A program made the position numbers and the translations under genes. A stretch of 55,786 bases of DNA from Sporosalibacterium faouarense (lineage in GTDB: Bacteria > Bacillota > Clostridia > Tissierellales > VENL01). How positions within the stretch are numbered: position 1 is the first letter of the stretch; each line of letters begins with the position of its first letter. This document shows, in pieces, positions 8,204 to 16,633 of the stretch. The stretch lies in NCBI RefSeq assembly GCF_016765695.1, contig NZ_JAETGO010000015.1, positions 1-55,786 of the forward strand, in the 5' to 3' direction. Below the pieces are notes generated by a model. The model was not told the origin of the DNA. It searched no databases and saw only the letters and a list, made by a program, of their open reading frames with translations.

Positions 8204-9190
8204 TTAATTATCATCAAATACATCCATTGAGTCTTCTAAGTAGTCATCAAGTATATTCCTTATATTAGAATCCTTTAGAATTACCGATATCTCTATCCTT
8301 CTATTCTTAGCTCTGCCTTCTTCAGTATTATTTGATGCAATAGGTCTAAATTCAGAATATCCACTAGCTACAAAATAGCTAGCGTATTTATCTTCAAGCT
8401 GAGAATTAGCATTAAGTAAATAATCTACAACTGAAACTGACCTTAATGATGATAGCTCTCTGTTATGTTCTGCTGTACCGTTGCTGTCTGCATGTCCCTG
8501 TATACTTATAGCATCAATATTTTCTCTAACATCAGATTCATCCAAAACATTCTCAAAGGCTACAGCTAACTCGTCTAAAAGGTCTCTACCTTCATTTTTA
8601 ATTTCAGCAGAGTTAAAATCAAAAACTAAGCCTTCATCAATTATTATATTACCATTATCTGCTATATAAACTAAATCTTGATCATTATCTCTATTTTTAC
8701 TTAATTCTTCTTCTATTGAATCCTTTACCTTAGTTAAAACATCAAGTCTAAGTAATGCTATACCTTCTAGTTTACTCCTAAGTCTTCCTAGCTCTTGATT
8801 ACTTTCAGCTATAATTTCCTTCTGGTCTTCTATTTTTTGTTCTGATAGTTTCAATGCATCTTCTCCACGCTCTACCTCTGCTCTAACCTTATCAATCTTA
8901 TCTTCTAGAAGCTGTAGATTTTTTTCAGCTCTACTTATTTCAGAATTTGATTCTTCTAGTCTTTGCTGTGTATCTTGTAGTTGACCTAATGTATTATCTA
9001 GATGGTCTTGTGTATCCTCAAGTTGTTGCTTTGCATAATCTAAATTACTCCCTGTAACCATGTTTTGTACATATGCAAGAATCATGAGGAAAAATAAGAT
9101 TAAGGCTATAGTAGATATCATATCCGTGAAGGAAGGCCAGAAATTTTGGGCTTCTCCATTCTTTTGAAACCTTCTCTTTCTTGCTTTCAT
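8204..9190 (-). CDS. MotB-like protein with OmpA peptidoglycan-binding domain
   Basis: A 328-residue membrane protein. A short basic N-terminus (MKARKRRFQK) leads to one membrane helix, about residues 20-42, that starts with FWPSFTDMIS. Asp23 lies where MotB/ZorB carry the ion-conducting aspartate. A long coiled coil (about 48-160) follows, then an OmpA/MotB domain (about 175-310) with GLVFDFNSAEI, IQGHADSNG and AKNRRIEI. It should be the wall-anchored half of a stator-type ion channel. The ribosome site is GGGGAGAT. It follows the MotA-like gene with a 39-bp gap. No flagellar, chemotaxis, TolA/TonB or Zorya ZorC/ZorD/ZorE gene is within reach, so the driven partner is unknown. Confidence 0.88.
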   Translation of the reverse strand: MKARKRRFQKNGEAQNFWPSFTDMISTIALILFFLMILAYVQNMVTGSNLDYAKQQLEDTQDHLDNTLGQLQDTQQRLEESNSEISRAEKNLQLLEDKIDKVRAEVERGEDALKLSEQKIEDQKEIIAESNQELGRLRSKLEGIALLRLDVLTKVKDSIEEELSKNRDNDQDLVYIADNGNIIIDEGLVFDFNSAEIKNEGRDLLDELAVAFENVLDESDVRENIDAISIQGHADSNGTAEHNRELSSLRSVSVVDYLLNANSQLEDKYASYFVASGYSEFRPIASNNTEEGRAKNRRIEISVILKDSNIRNILDDYLEDSMDVFDDN

Positions 9191-9229
9191 ATATTATCTC
9201 CCCTTTATCGTCAATTGGGTAGTAGTTTT

Positions 9230-10237
9230 CTATAGTTTATTGGCTAGTTTATCAATATTTTCACTTAATTCTTTAATTGTTTCATGACTCTTTGCAAAGT
9301 CTCTAGTGCTCCTTTTTAAGTCTTGCACTAAGTCAGCAAAGCTAATATCCATTCTTTCAATATTTGTTCTTAAATTATAGTTAAACTCTGTAAAGTCTCT
9401 TGTGTTCTCACTAAAAGTCTGCAATGACTTATCAAATTTTTCAACACTCTTGAGTAATCCTTCTGATGAGTTTTGATTATATGAGGTTACAGCTATTAAC
9501 TGGTTACCTAAATTATCAAACACATCTTTAAGTCTCTCTTCCACTTTTTCAGCAAATTTATCTGCAAAATCTGTATTCATACCATTTGCTTGTCCAGATC
9601 CGGAGCTTACTCTTGCATATTTTAATGCTATATTGTTGTCTAAATACTCTTCTATTTTCACCATTACTGACTCTCTAGAGTCCTCAATACTAATAATAAT
9701 ATTGATTAGTGTTATTATTATTGATGAAGCTATACCAAATAAAGAAGTGATAAAGGCAACTGACATACCTTGTACTGAGCTAATTAGCTTTTGAACCAAT
9801 GCATCAATACTGTTTAATACCTCTGTACTAGCACTTTCACTAAGGAAGTCTACTAAATCACCTATTGAAAGGGTAAGTCCATAAAATGTTCCTAATAATC
9901 CTAAAATGATCATTATTGACACTGAGCTTTTTACAAATCTTTCTCCTAAGCTCAATCCATTATGATATTCATGGAAATTCTTTTCAATTATTGCTTGAGT
10001 ATTAACTTCATTAGGGTTTGATTGCGCTGCTGTTTTATAATCCTCTAATGACGAATTAAGTACTTCATAATTAAAAGATTCACTCTCTATATTTAATTCA
10101 TTCTTTAAATCTTCTCCAATTCTCTTATATCTCTTTCTGATTGATAAGGTTGATATAAAAGAAGTTGCCATTATAGCTAATATTGCAACTATAATTATCT
10201 TAGCTGGTACCGATAAGCTTGTTAAAATCTCTACCAA
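9230..10237 (-). CDS. MotA/TolQ/ExbB-like channel protein with coiled-coil tail
   Basis: A 335-residue protein. A first membrane helix (about 10-30) is followed by a cytoplasmic stretch. A MotA/TolQ/ExbB core has two helices (about 105-125 with GLLGTFYGLTLSIGDL, and 160-185 with GMSVAFITSLFGIASS). A 130-residue coiled-coil C-terminus follows. The start is taken as TTG (10235-10237) because TAAAGGAGG lies seven bases before it. The longer ATG frame would begin upstream of a plausible promoter (-10 at 10284-10289). The long cytoplasmic tail recalls ZorA, though it is shorter. It forms a two-gene operon with the MotB-like gene. Confidence 0.85.
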   Translation of the reverse strand: MVEILTSLSVPAKIIIVAILAIMATSFISTLSIRKRYKRIGEDLKNELNIESESFNYEVLNSSLEDYKTAAQSNPNEVNTQAIIEKNFHEYHNGLSLGERFVKSSVSIMIILGLLGTFYGLTLSIGDLVDFLSESASTEVLNSIDALVQKLISSVQGMSVAFITSLFGIASSIIITLINIIISIEDSRESVMVKIEEYLDNNIALKYARVSSGSGQANGMNTDFADKFAEKVEERLKDVFDNLGNQLIAVTSYNQNSSEGLLKSVEKFDKSLQTFSENTRDFTEFNYNLRTNIERMDISFADLVQDLKRSTRDFAKSHETIKELSENIDKLANKL

Positions 10238-10283
10238 AGTTAATTCCTCCTTTAAAGTTAAATTCATGGCTTGTCTCATATTA

Positions 10284-10313
10284 ATTATACCATTTATCAA
10301 TAATTTAAAACAA
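10284..10313 (-). promoter_or_regulatory. Probable promoter of the MotA/MotB-like operon
   Basis: Read on the minus strand: TTGTTT (10308-10313), 18-bp spacer, TATAAT (10284-10289). The predicted transcript starts near 10277, so only the TTG at 10237 and later codons can serve as start. The -35 overlaps the terminator of the upstream SLH gene. Confidence 0.5.
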
Positions 10314-10349
10314 AAGTGAAACGAAAGATAATTTTTTTCGTTCCACTTT
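10313..10349 (-). terminator. Terminator of the SLH gene at 10359
   Basis: AAAGTGAAACGAAA (10313-10326) pairs, with one mismatch, with TTTCGTTCCACTTT (10336-10349). The minus strand continues with TTTTGTTTTAAAT. Confidence 0.85.
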
Positions 10350-10358
10350 ATCTTTTAT

Positions 10359-12347
10359 TTAATCTTCATTTTTTCTCATGATTACAATATTTTTAGCAAT
10401 AAATGTTACTTCGTCATGGTTACAAACTACCAATAATTCATCTCCTATATCTAATGAATCCATATCTCTATTCTTACCTTCAACATCTATAATACGTGTA
10501 TCCTTTGTAGTATTTATCATTTTATTCTGTCCATCATCAGTTTTTATTACAATGACTTGCGAATCTTCATTAGTATATATCAAGTGACCAATATACCTAG
10601 TTTCTTGTTCAATCTTTTCTGCACTTAGGCTAACTATTACATTTCCTTCTAGCTCCATATTAACCTTATGTCCTAATCTAAGGTCATAAATCGCCTTATA
10701 CTTGCCTTCAATTTTTATATCTGCTCCACTTGCTACTATATACTCGGTTTCTTTACCTTCATTATTAGTTATAGTAACTTTAGAAGTATTGGCAATTAAA
10801 ATCGAGCTTAGAATTCCACTGGTCTGAGTTCTAACTACTTCTGCCACAACTTTAGTTACTTTGTTATACTCTGTATAGACCTTAATGTCATCACCTAGCT
10901 TTAAGTCAATAAATGGAATTTCCTTACCATTCCTAATAATTTGAGTGTTATCATCAAATTTAAATTCCTTTAGTGTATCATTATCATTTACGACTATTAA
11001 AGGTTGCCCTTCAAAGTCTACTCTTTGCAATATTCCATGGAAATTTTTATTTTTACTCTGAGCAACAATCTTAATTACCTCATCATCTGTAGTTTTTATG
11101 TCAACATAATCTCCTCTTTTAAGGTCATTAAAATCTACCTCATTTCCATTTAAAAGAACAATCATATCATCAGCACCATAGAATGCCATTTCTCCATCTC
11201 CACTTTCTGTGTCTATAATGACAAATGGCACCAATACATTGGCAAGAGATGTAATTTTACCTGTATATTGACCTTCAAAGCTTGTACCATTAATTGAAAG
11301 TACTTCATTATGCTCTGTTACTTCCGCCTCAACCACTACATCTTTAGTGATATCTAAAACATCTATCTCTTCTCCATCCAATACTGTATTTATATCTGAT
11401 TTAGCTTGATATAATATTTCCTCTCCATTATCCCTTAGTATCTTTATATTTATAGTATCTTTAGTTTTCAAGGTTCCTGTTACTGTTCCAGTGATCTTAA
11501 ATGTTTCTACTTCCTCTTCGTTAGAAGAATTATCTTCATCTTCACTAACATCCTCATCTTCCTCGTCTTGATTATTATCTATATCCTCATCTTCATCAGA
11601 ATTTCTATCTCCATTATCACTGTCACCTTGCTGATTATCTTCTCCAAGTGAAATTTTTATATTATTTTCTTGTATGTAATCATAGGCTCTCGAAAGCATT
11701 GTTGCCATTACAGCTCTACTAACAGAGGATTCTGGATTAAACTTGCCTTCTTCATCCCCTTGTTTACTTACTATGCCATGATCCATCATAACCTCTATAT
11801 ATGCTTCTTGGTTTTTAGGAATTAATTCTACATCAGTGAAAGGAAGGAATACTAATTCTTTGTCATCAACCTCTTCTTGTAGATTCATGGCCCTAGCCAA
11901 GAATATGCATGCATCTACTTTAGTAATATATTCTGAAGATTTATCATCTAAAATTTGTTTCAAAGAACTTTTAGAAATAATTCCAGCAGATAGTGCGATA
12001 GCTACTGATTTTTTATCTTCATTAGATATGTTCATCTCTTCTAAAAAATCTTTATTATATTCAATGGCCTTGCTTGCTAACTCAACATCCACATCTATTA
12101 GCTTAGCAATAGCTACTATACCTTCTAATTCTCCTACTTTTTCATCAGGCTTAAAGGTAGCAAAATCCTCATCCCCTGTCATGATACCCAACTCATGCAT
12201 TTTCTCTATATGTTCTTTAGCCCAGTGACCATCAGGTACATCTGTAAATCTCTGTGCTGCAAATACTGAAGACATAGTAGAAATCACCATAGTAATAACT
12301 AATAATACTGTGAACACTTTTGTCATTTTGTTACTTCTAAAATTCAT
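10359..12347 (-). CDS. SLH-domain surface protein with acidic linker and DUF5666-like repeats
   Basis: A 662-residue secreted protein. A signal peptide (about 1-30, ending SVFAA) precedes three SLH units, about residues 32-90, 90-155 and 160-225. The first has FTDVPDGHWAKEHIEKM and the third has FTDVELIPKNQEAYIEVM. An Asp/Glu/Asn-rich linker spans about 234-282. Then come four to five beta-rich repeats of roughly 70 residues, each ending in a motif like DLKRGDYVDI, DLKLGDDIKV, DLRLGHKVNM and SLDIGDELLV. The repeats resemble DUF5666 modules and recur in the SLH protein at 47628. GGAGGAGG precedes the ATG. SLH domains bind pyruvylated wall polymers, so it should be a wall-attached protein; the function of the repeats is unknown. 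Confidence 0.88.
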   Translation of the reverse strand: MNFRSNKMTKVFTVLLVITMVISTMSSVFAAQRFTDVPDGHWAKEHIEKMHELGIMTGDEDFATFKPDEKVGELEGIVAIAKLIDVDVELASKAIEYNKDFLEEMNISNEDKKSVAIALSAGIISKSSLKQILDDKSSEYITKVDACIFLARAMNLQEEVDDKELVFLPFTDVELIPKNQEAYIEVMMDHGIVSKQGDEEGKFNPESSVSRAVMATMLSRAYDYIQENNIKISLGEDNQQGDSDNGDRNSDEDEDIDNNQDEEDEDVSEDEDNSSNEEEVETFKITGTVTGTLKTKDTINIKILRDNGEEILYQAKSDINTVLDGEEIDVLDITKDVVVEAEVTEHNEVLSINGTSFEGQYTGKITSLANVLVPFVIIDTESGDGEMAFYGADDMIVLLNGNEVDFNDLKRGDYVDIKTTDDEVIKIVAQSKNKNFHGILQRVDFEGQPLIVVNDNDTLKEFKFDDNTQIIRNGKEIPFIDLKLGDDIKVYTEYNKVTKVVAEVVRTQTSGILSSILIANTSKVTITNNEGKETEYIVASGADIKIEGKYKAIYDLRLGHKVNMELEGNVIVSLSAEKIEQETRYIGHLIYTNEDSQVIVIKTDDGQNKMINTTKDTRIIDVEGKNRDMDSLDIGDELLVVCNHDEVTFIAKNIVIMRKNED

Positions 12348-12463
12348 CTTTTCCTCCTCCTTTAAGTTGTTTTATAATGATAGTTATTCTATATATTTTA
12401 AGTAAATCCTTCTATCATATCAAAAATAGTATTATCTTCCCAGTTAATCAATTTTTTTGCTGT

Positions 12464-14764
12464 TTATTTATATATATTTTCTAGAAGTTCTAAAAAATTA
12501 TCATTTGTCATTCCATCTCCATCCATTTCCTTATAATTTACATAAAAAGTTTCATCATCAACATTAACCGTAAATTGTAATAATATCTCAACTAATTCAT
12601 TATTGTAATAGCATTCCCCTTTAAATTCCACTACATCATAATCATCATCGGACTTAAAGTATTCCCAATTAGGATTATTGAAATAATTATCAAAAGCTTC
12701 TTCTATAGTTAGCTGTGGATATTGATAAAAATGTCCATCTTTTATAACTGATATGGCATCTTCATCCATGTTAGAAAAAGTAGTTGAACTGTCTATATTA
12801 CTAAAATCTGATTCTTCTCCATTTTTAACAGCTGTAACCTTGAAATAAAGAGTAGTATCTGGAGCTATATCGTATATCTTCACGCAATAGTCTGAAAACC
12901 AATAGTATTCTTCCTTATTCCCTTCACTATCAGTATATGGTACATATGGTCCATTTGCAGATTCGCTTTCATATAAGTGATAATAATCTACTCCTTCAAC
13001 CTTATCCCAGCTAAGCTGCATTTCATTATCAGAAATGGCCTCTGCCTTCAGGTTGGTTGGTCTTTGTATATCTTCAATAATCGCTACATTTAGAGTGGTA
13101 ATAATTTCATCTGAACTTGTATATAATTGGACTTTTATTAAATCACCAGCCTCTCTACTGGGAAATACAAATAAAGGTTCTCCAAGATTAGCAATTTCAT
13201 CTGTGTTTATCAAACTAAATTTATCTGCATTTGGATAGTCAACCTTACCCCTATTCTCTAAATCAATTGTGATTTTACTGCCAGCTATAAGATTCTCAAG
13301 GCTAACTACTACTTTATCCTTCTCATCTTGATATGGTTTAGTATCTTCAATAGACTTGTATGTCACATAGTTAAAACCATCCATTGTATAGCTTAAGTCG
13401 GTAAGATTGTATACTGTAGCATCAGATCCATCTAATTTAAACCAATTATTATTAATCTTCACATATATATTGGTTTTATCCTCTTGTGTCAATGCGTTAT
13501 ACATCACACTTAAATTGTCAGTATTATTGGCAAAATCTAAATCAAAGGCTTTTTCTCCAATAACTATTGTATTATTAGGCAGTTCCTTTACTGTTTTATT
13601 AGATTCTTTAGTCTCAGGGGTAGTAAACTCAATCTCTCCTGAAAGTATTTTTTCAATATTACTGTAAGAAAATAATGTGCTAGTACACCTTGGATAATCT
13701 AATGTATTCCAATTATGGTCTACTGACATTTGAGCATCAGTTAGATTAAAATAATCATGACTTATTTTATTAGGGTCTACAGTATCATTCCATGTTGCAT
13801 CTAAATGATAGTAATTATTCTGGATTTTAACTATATTCCAAGCATGAGGCTCTCCTAATCCTGTTCCCGTAACAAAATAACTTTCAATATCTACCATATC
13901 TAGAAGCTTATGCATTGCCTTAGCATAACTAGAGCATACGCCCTTACCTTTTATTAGAACTCCGTAAGCCGTATGTTCATCCTCTGGTAAAATAACATCT
14001 TTTTCATAGTCTGTATTATAAACTGTATTGTTTATAACATAATCATGTAAAGCCAATTCTTTTTGAAAATCATTCATATCAGGCTTAATAACGGTTTCAA
14101 TTATAAATTTCGCCTTCTTATCAACAGCGGCTCTCATCTCTTCCATTTTTTCTTTAGAATAGCTATAATTCATATATATCTCTAAGAGCTTATCTTTACC
14201 TTCTCCATACATTGTATTAGACCAGCTCAGAATTCCATAATCTAGGTCAGGAACTTCACTTAAAATTGTATAAATTGCATCATCTAAATTAAATATTTCA
14301 TCATTATAGTCCTTAACTTTAATTAACATCTTGTCATCAAAATTGTTTAGTCCTTTCACAATAGCCTCTTTAAACTCAATGTAATCATTAGTGTCAGTCA
14401 TCTTATCCAGATCTTCTTCTGAGCCACGGTATCTAAAATATATATCTATGACTCTATACTTCTGATATGTATAATAACTTCTCATACTTATTGACGCTCC
14501 GCCATAGTTATAATCAATTTCAGGGTTTTGCATCACTACTTCATTAATTGCATTTTCAAAATCAAATTTATTATCATCATAATTATTTACTTTAATGCTT
14601 ATTTTTTCTTTAAAGGACTGCATTGCTTCCTTAACTGCATCTAAAAACTCATTTTGAGAGTCTATAGCTACATCGTATTTTTCTTCTGCATTTACTAACT
14701 GCGGAGTGAAAAAACTCACAGTTATCATAAGTATTAATAAAATGGAAAATATTCTTTTATTCAT
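12464..14764 (-). CDS. Secreted transglutaminase-fold protein with internal duplication and FN3 domain
   Basis: A 766-residue exported protein. A signal peptide (about 1-26) is followed by two tandem copies of an unnamed about 85-residue module (about 34-118 and 125-212; compare IKVNNYDDNKFDFENAI with IKVKDYNDEIFNLDDAI). A transglutaminase-like core has an intact triad: Cys277 (GKGVCSSYAKAM), His307 (EPHAWNIV) and Asp322 (HLDATWND). A beta-rich region and one fibronectin type III domain (about 575-680) follow. The start was moved to the ATG after GGGAGGG. It may cross-link or cleave surface proteins, since bacterial members of this fold are often peptidases or structural. No SLH or LPXTG anchor is visible, so it may be released. 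It is probably transcribed alone. Confidence 0.85.
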   Translation of the reverse strand: MNKRIFSILLILMITVSFFTPQLVNAEEKYDVAIDSQNEFLDAVKEAMQSFKEKISIKVNNYDDNKFDFENAINEVVMQNPEIDYNYGGASISMRSYYTYQKYRVIDIYFRYRGSEEDLDKMTDTNDYIEFKEAIVKGLNNFDDKMLIKVKDYNDEIFNLDDAIYTILSEVPDLDYGILSWSNTMYGEGKDKLLEIYMNYSYSKEKMEEMRAAVDKKAKFIIETVIKPDMNDFQKELALHDYVINNTVYNTDYEKDVILPEDEHTAYGVLIKGKGVCSSYAKAMHKLLDMVDIESYFVTGTGLGEPHAWNIVKIQNNYYHLDATWNDTVDPNKISHDYFNLTDAQMSVDHNWNTLDYPRCTSTLFSYSNIEKILSGEIEFTTPETKESNKTVKELPNNTIVIGEKAFDLDFANNTDNLSVMYNALTQEDKTNIYVKINNNWFKLDGSDATVYNLTDLSYTMDGFNYVTYKSIEDTKPYQDEKDKVVVSLENLIAGSKITIDLENRGKVDYPNADKFSLINTDEIANLGEPLFVFPSREAGDLIKVQLYTSSDEIITTLNVAIIEDIQRPTNLKAEAISDNEMQLSWDKVEGVDYYHLYESESANGPYVPYTDSEGNKEEYYWFSDYCVKIYDIAPDTTLYFKVTAVKNGEESDFSNIDSSTTFSNMDEDAISVIKDGHFYQYPQLTIEEAFDNYFNNPNWEYFKSDDDYDVVEFKGECYYNNELVEILLQFTVNVDDETFYVNYKEMDGDGMTNDNFLELLENIYK

Positions 14765-14875
14765 ATTACCCTCCCTGTTTTTAGATCTATTACCCATTAA
14801 TTATAACTTTTACCTTTATTCTATACTATCATATTTCTATTAAATGTCTCTAACTCCTTCTATGTTTTAAATAAA

Positions 14876-14904
14876 TATAGCAATGGACATTCACCATTGC
14901 TATA
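14876..14904 (-). terminator. Orphan hairpin, possibly the terminator of a lost gene
   Basis: TATAGCAATGG (14876-14886) pairs perfectly with CCATTGCTATA (14894-14904). It lies between two divergently transcribed genes, where no terminator is needed. On the minus strand it is followed by TTTATTT and stands 26 bases after the stop of the gene remnant at 14930. Confidence 0.45.
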
Positions 14905-14929
14905 TTCTATATTGACGAACTAACTATTA

Positions 14930-15031
14930 CTATCTATGATTACTAAATTCAATAATATATACCCCTTGATTATATGACGTATTCTTTATTTCTTTTGTTC
15001 CATTTTCTGCATTTATATTATTAATTATGAC
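14930..15031 (-). pseudogene. Possible C-terminal remnant of a lost gene
   Basis: A minus-strand open stretch of about 32 codons ends in NQGVYIIEFSNHR and a TAG at 14930-14932. It has no start codon, and stop codons close the frame upstream. It is followed by the perfect hairpin at 14876-14904, as a gene tail would be. The family cannot be identified. Nothing else coding is visible between 14765 and 15206 apart from the ribosome site of the MBOAT gene. Confidence 0.25.
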
Positions 15032-15206
15032 TCTTCAGTAAATATATTCATAATTATTCTACTGAACAATTTTACATTTTCTCATACTTGGAAACAATTT
15101 ATATAAATATACAAATTGAATAAAAGTAACATATTTGATAAAATTGAAAAGGACTTTTAAATTAATACTACGTAGGTTAATAGCAGTAATCAAGGAGGTG
15201 ATTAGT

Positions 15207-16622
15207 CTGGTTTTTTCAAGCTTAACTTTTTTATATTTATTTTTACCCCTTAGCTTAATTCTATATTTCTCCATAAAGAATATTAAGTATAAGAATTATA
15301 TTCTAATATTCATATCTCTAACTTTTTATGCATGGGGTGAGCCTGTATGGGTTTCTCTACTTCTTTTTAGTAGCTTTGTAGATTATTTTCATGGATTAAT
15401 AGCCGAGAAACATAGAGATAATTGGAAAGGTAAGGGTGCCGTTATTTCCTCTTTGATAGTTAATTTAGGATTACTTGGCTTCTTTAAGTACTCTGGGTTC
15501 ATCATGGATAATTTTAATATGCTGACTAATCTAAATATAGAAACTCATGCCTTCAATCTACCTATTGGCATTTCTTTCTATACATTCCAGACTATATCCT
15601 ATGTGATTGATGTTTATAGGGATAAAATACCAGCTCAAAGGTCTCCTTTTAAACTGCTCCTCTATGTGTCAATGTTCCCTCAATTGATTGCAGGGCCAAT
15701 AGTTAGATATACAGATATAGCTAAACAAATAGACAATAGAAAGATTACTTCTCGCTCCTTTAGTAAAGGCATTAATAGATTTATAATAGGACTATCTAAA
15801 AAAGTTATTATTGCAAATATAGCTGGCGAGCTAAGTGACAAATTCCTAGGTGGAACCATGATGGAATATACCGTGGCAGGAGCTTGGTTTGGTATATTTA
15901 TGTTTGCAATCCAAATATACTTTGATTTCTCAGGTTACTCAGATATGGCTATTGGATTAGGAAAGATCTTAGGCTTTGATTATAAAGAGAACTTCAATTA
16001 TCCATATATTTCAAAATCGGCTTCTGAGTTTTGGAGAAGATGGCATATATCTCTTGGTAGTTTCTTTAGAGACTATGTCTATATACCTCTAGGCGGGAAT
16101 AGAAAACATTATATTAGAAATCTACTCATTGTGTGGTTTTTAACAGGTTTATGGCATGGCGCCAGTTGGAATTTCGTATTATGGGGATTATATTTTGGTA
16201 TCCTGATATTTATCGAGAGAGTATTCCTATCAAATCTACTTAATAAATTACCAAAGATTTTTTCAATCTTCTATTTCGTCATAATAGTTTTAGTCGGATG
16301 GGTATTCTTCTATTTTACAAATTTAAGTGATGCTTTAAATATATTAAAAATTATGTTTGGCTTAGGTAATTTTGATTTGATAAATCTTGAAACGAAAATT
16401 TACATCATGAACAACTTGTATTTCGCCATTATAGCTATAGTACTAAGTACTCCTATAATTAAAAACCTAGTCAAAAGCTTTGCAATTTATGTTAAGAATT
16501 CGGATACTCTTAACTTTGATCCTAGTTATATAAGAACAATTGTAAATGCTGGATTGTTACTTTTGTCAACAGCTTTGTTGGTAGGACAGACCTATAATCC
16601 ATTTTTATATTTTAGATTCTAA
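15207..16622 (+). CDS. MBOAT-family O-acyltransferase (AlgI/PatA/DltB-like)
   Basis: About 471 residues with some ten membrane segments. Family motifs are FWRRWHISLGSFFRDYVYIP (about 290-310) and LTGLWHGASWNFVLWG, which carries the catalytic membrane histidine. It moves acyl groups, usually acetyl or alanyl, across the membrane onto a surface polymer. The best start is the CTG at 15207. AAGGAGG lies eight bases before it, and the protein then begins VFSSLTFLYLFLP, the usual N-terminus of AlgI relatives (MVFSS...). The upstream ATG at 15135 has no ribosome site and adds 24 basic residues not typical of the family. It is followed after 11 bp by the DHHW gene. Confidence 0.9.
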   Translation: MVFSSLTFLYLFLPLSLILYFSIKNIKYKNYILIFISLTFYAWGEPVWVSLLLFSSFVDYFHGLIAEKHRDNWKGKGAVISSLIVNLGLLGFFKYSGFIMDNFNMLTNLNIETHAFNLPIGISFYTFQTISYVIDVYRDKIPAQRSPFKLLLYVSMFPQLIAGPIVRYTDIAKQIDNRKITSRSFSKGINRFIIGLSKKVIIANIAGELSDKFLGGTMMEYTVAGAWFGIFMFAIQIYFDFSGYSDMAIGLGKILGFDYKENFNYPYISKSASEFWRRWHISLGSFFRDYVYIPLGGNRKHYIRNLLIVWFLTGLWHGASWNFVLWGLYFGILIFIERVFLSNLLNKLPKIFSIFYFVIIVLVGWVFFYFTNLSDALNILKIMFGLGNFDLINLETKIYIMNNLYFAIIAIVLSTPIIKNLVKSFAIYVKNSDTLNFDPSYIRTIVNAGLLLLSTALLVGQTYNPFLYFRF

Positions 16623-16633
16623 AGGGTGATATT

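Noticed and set aside
8204-10237. Full Zorya defence system
   Set aside because: Only ZorA/ZorB-like subunits are present. The flanking genes are an SLH protein and a BKACE enzyme; no ZorC/ZorD helicase or ZorE nuclease is seen.
15059-15274. 71-codon minus-strand frame overlapping the MBOAT start
   Set aside because: It overlaps the well-supported MBOAT gene and has a Lys/Leu/Ile shadow composition without a ribosome site.
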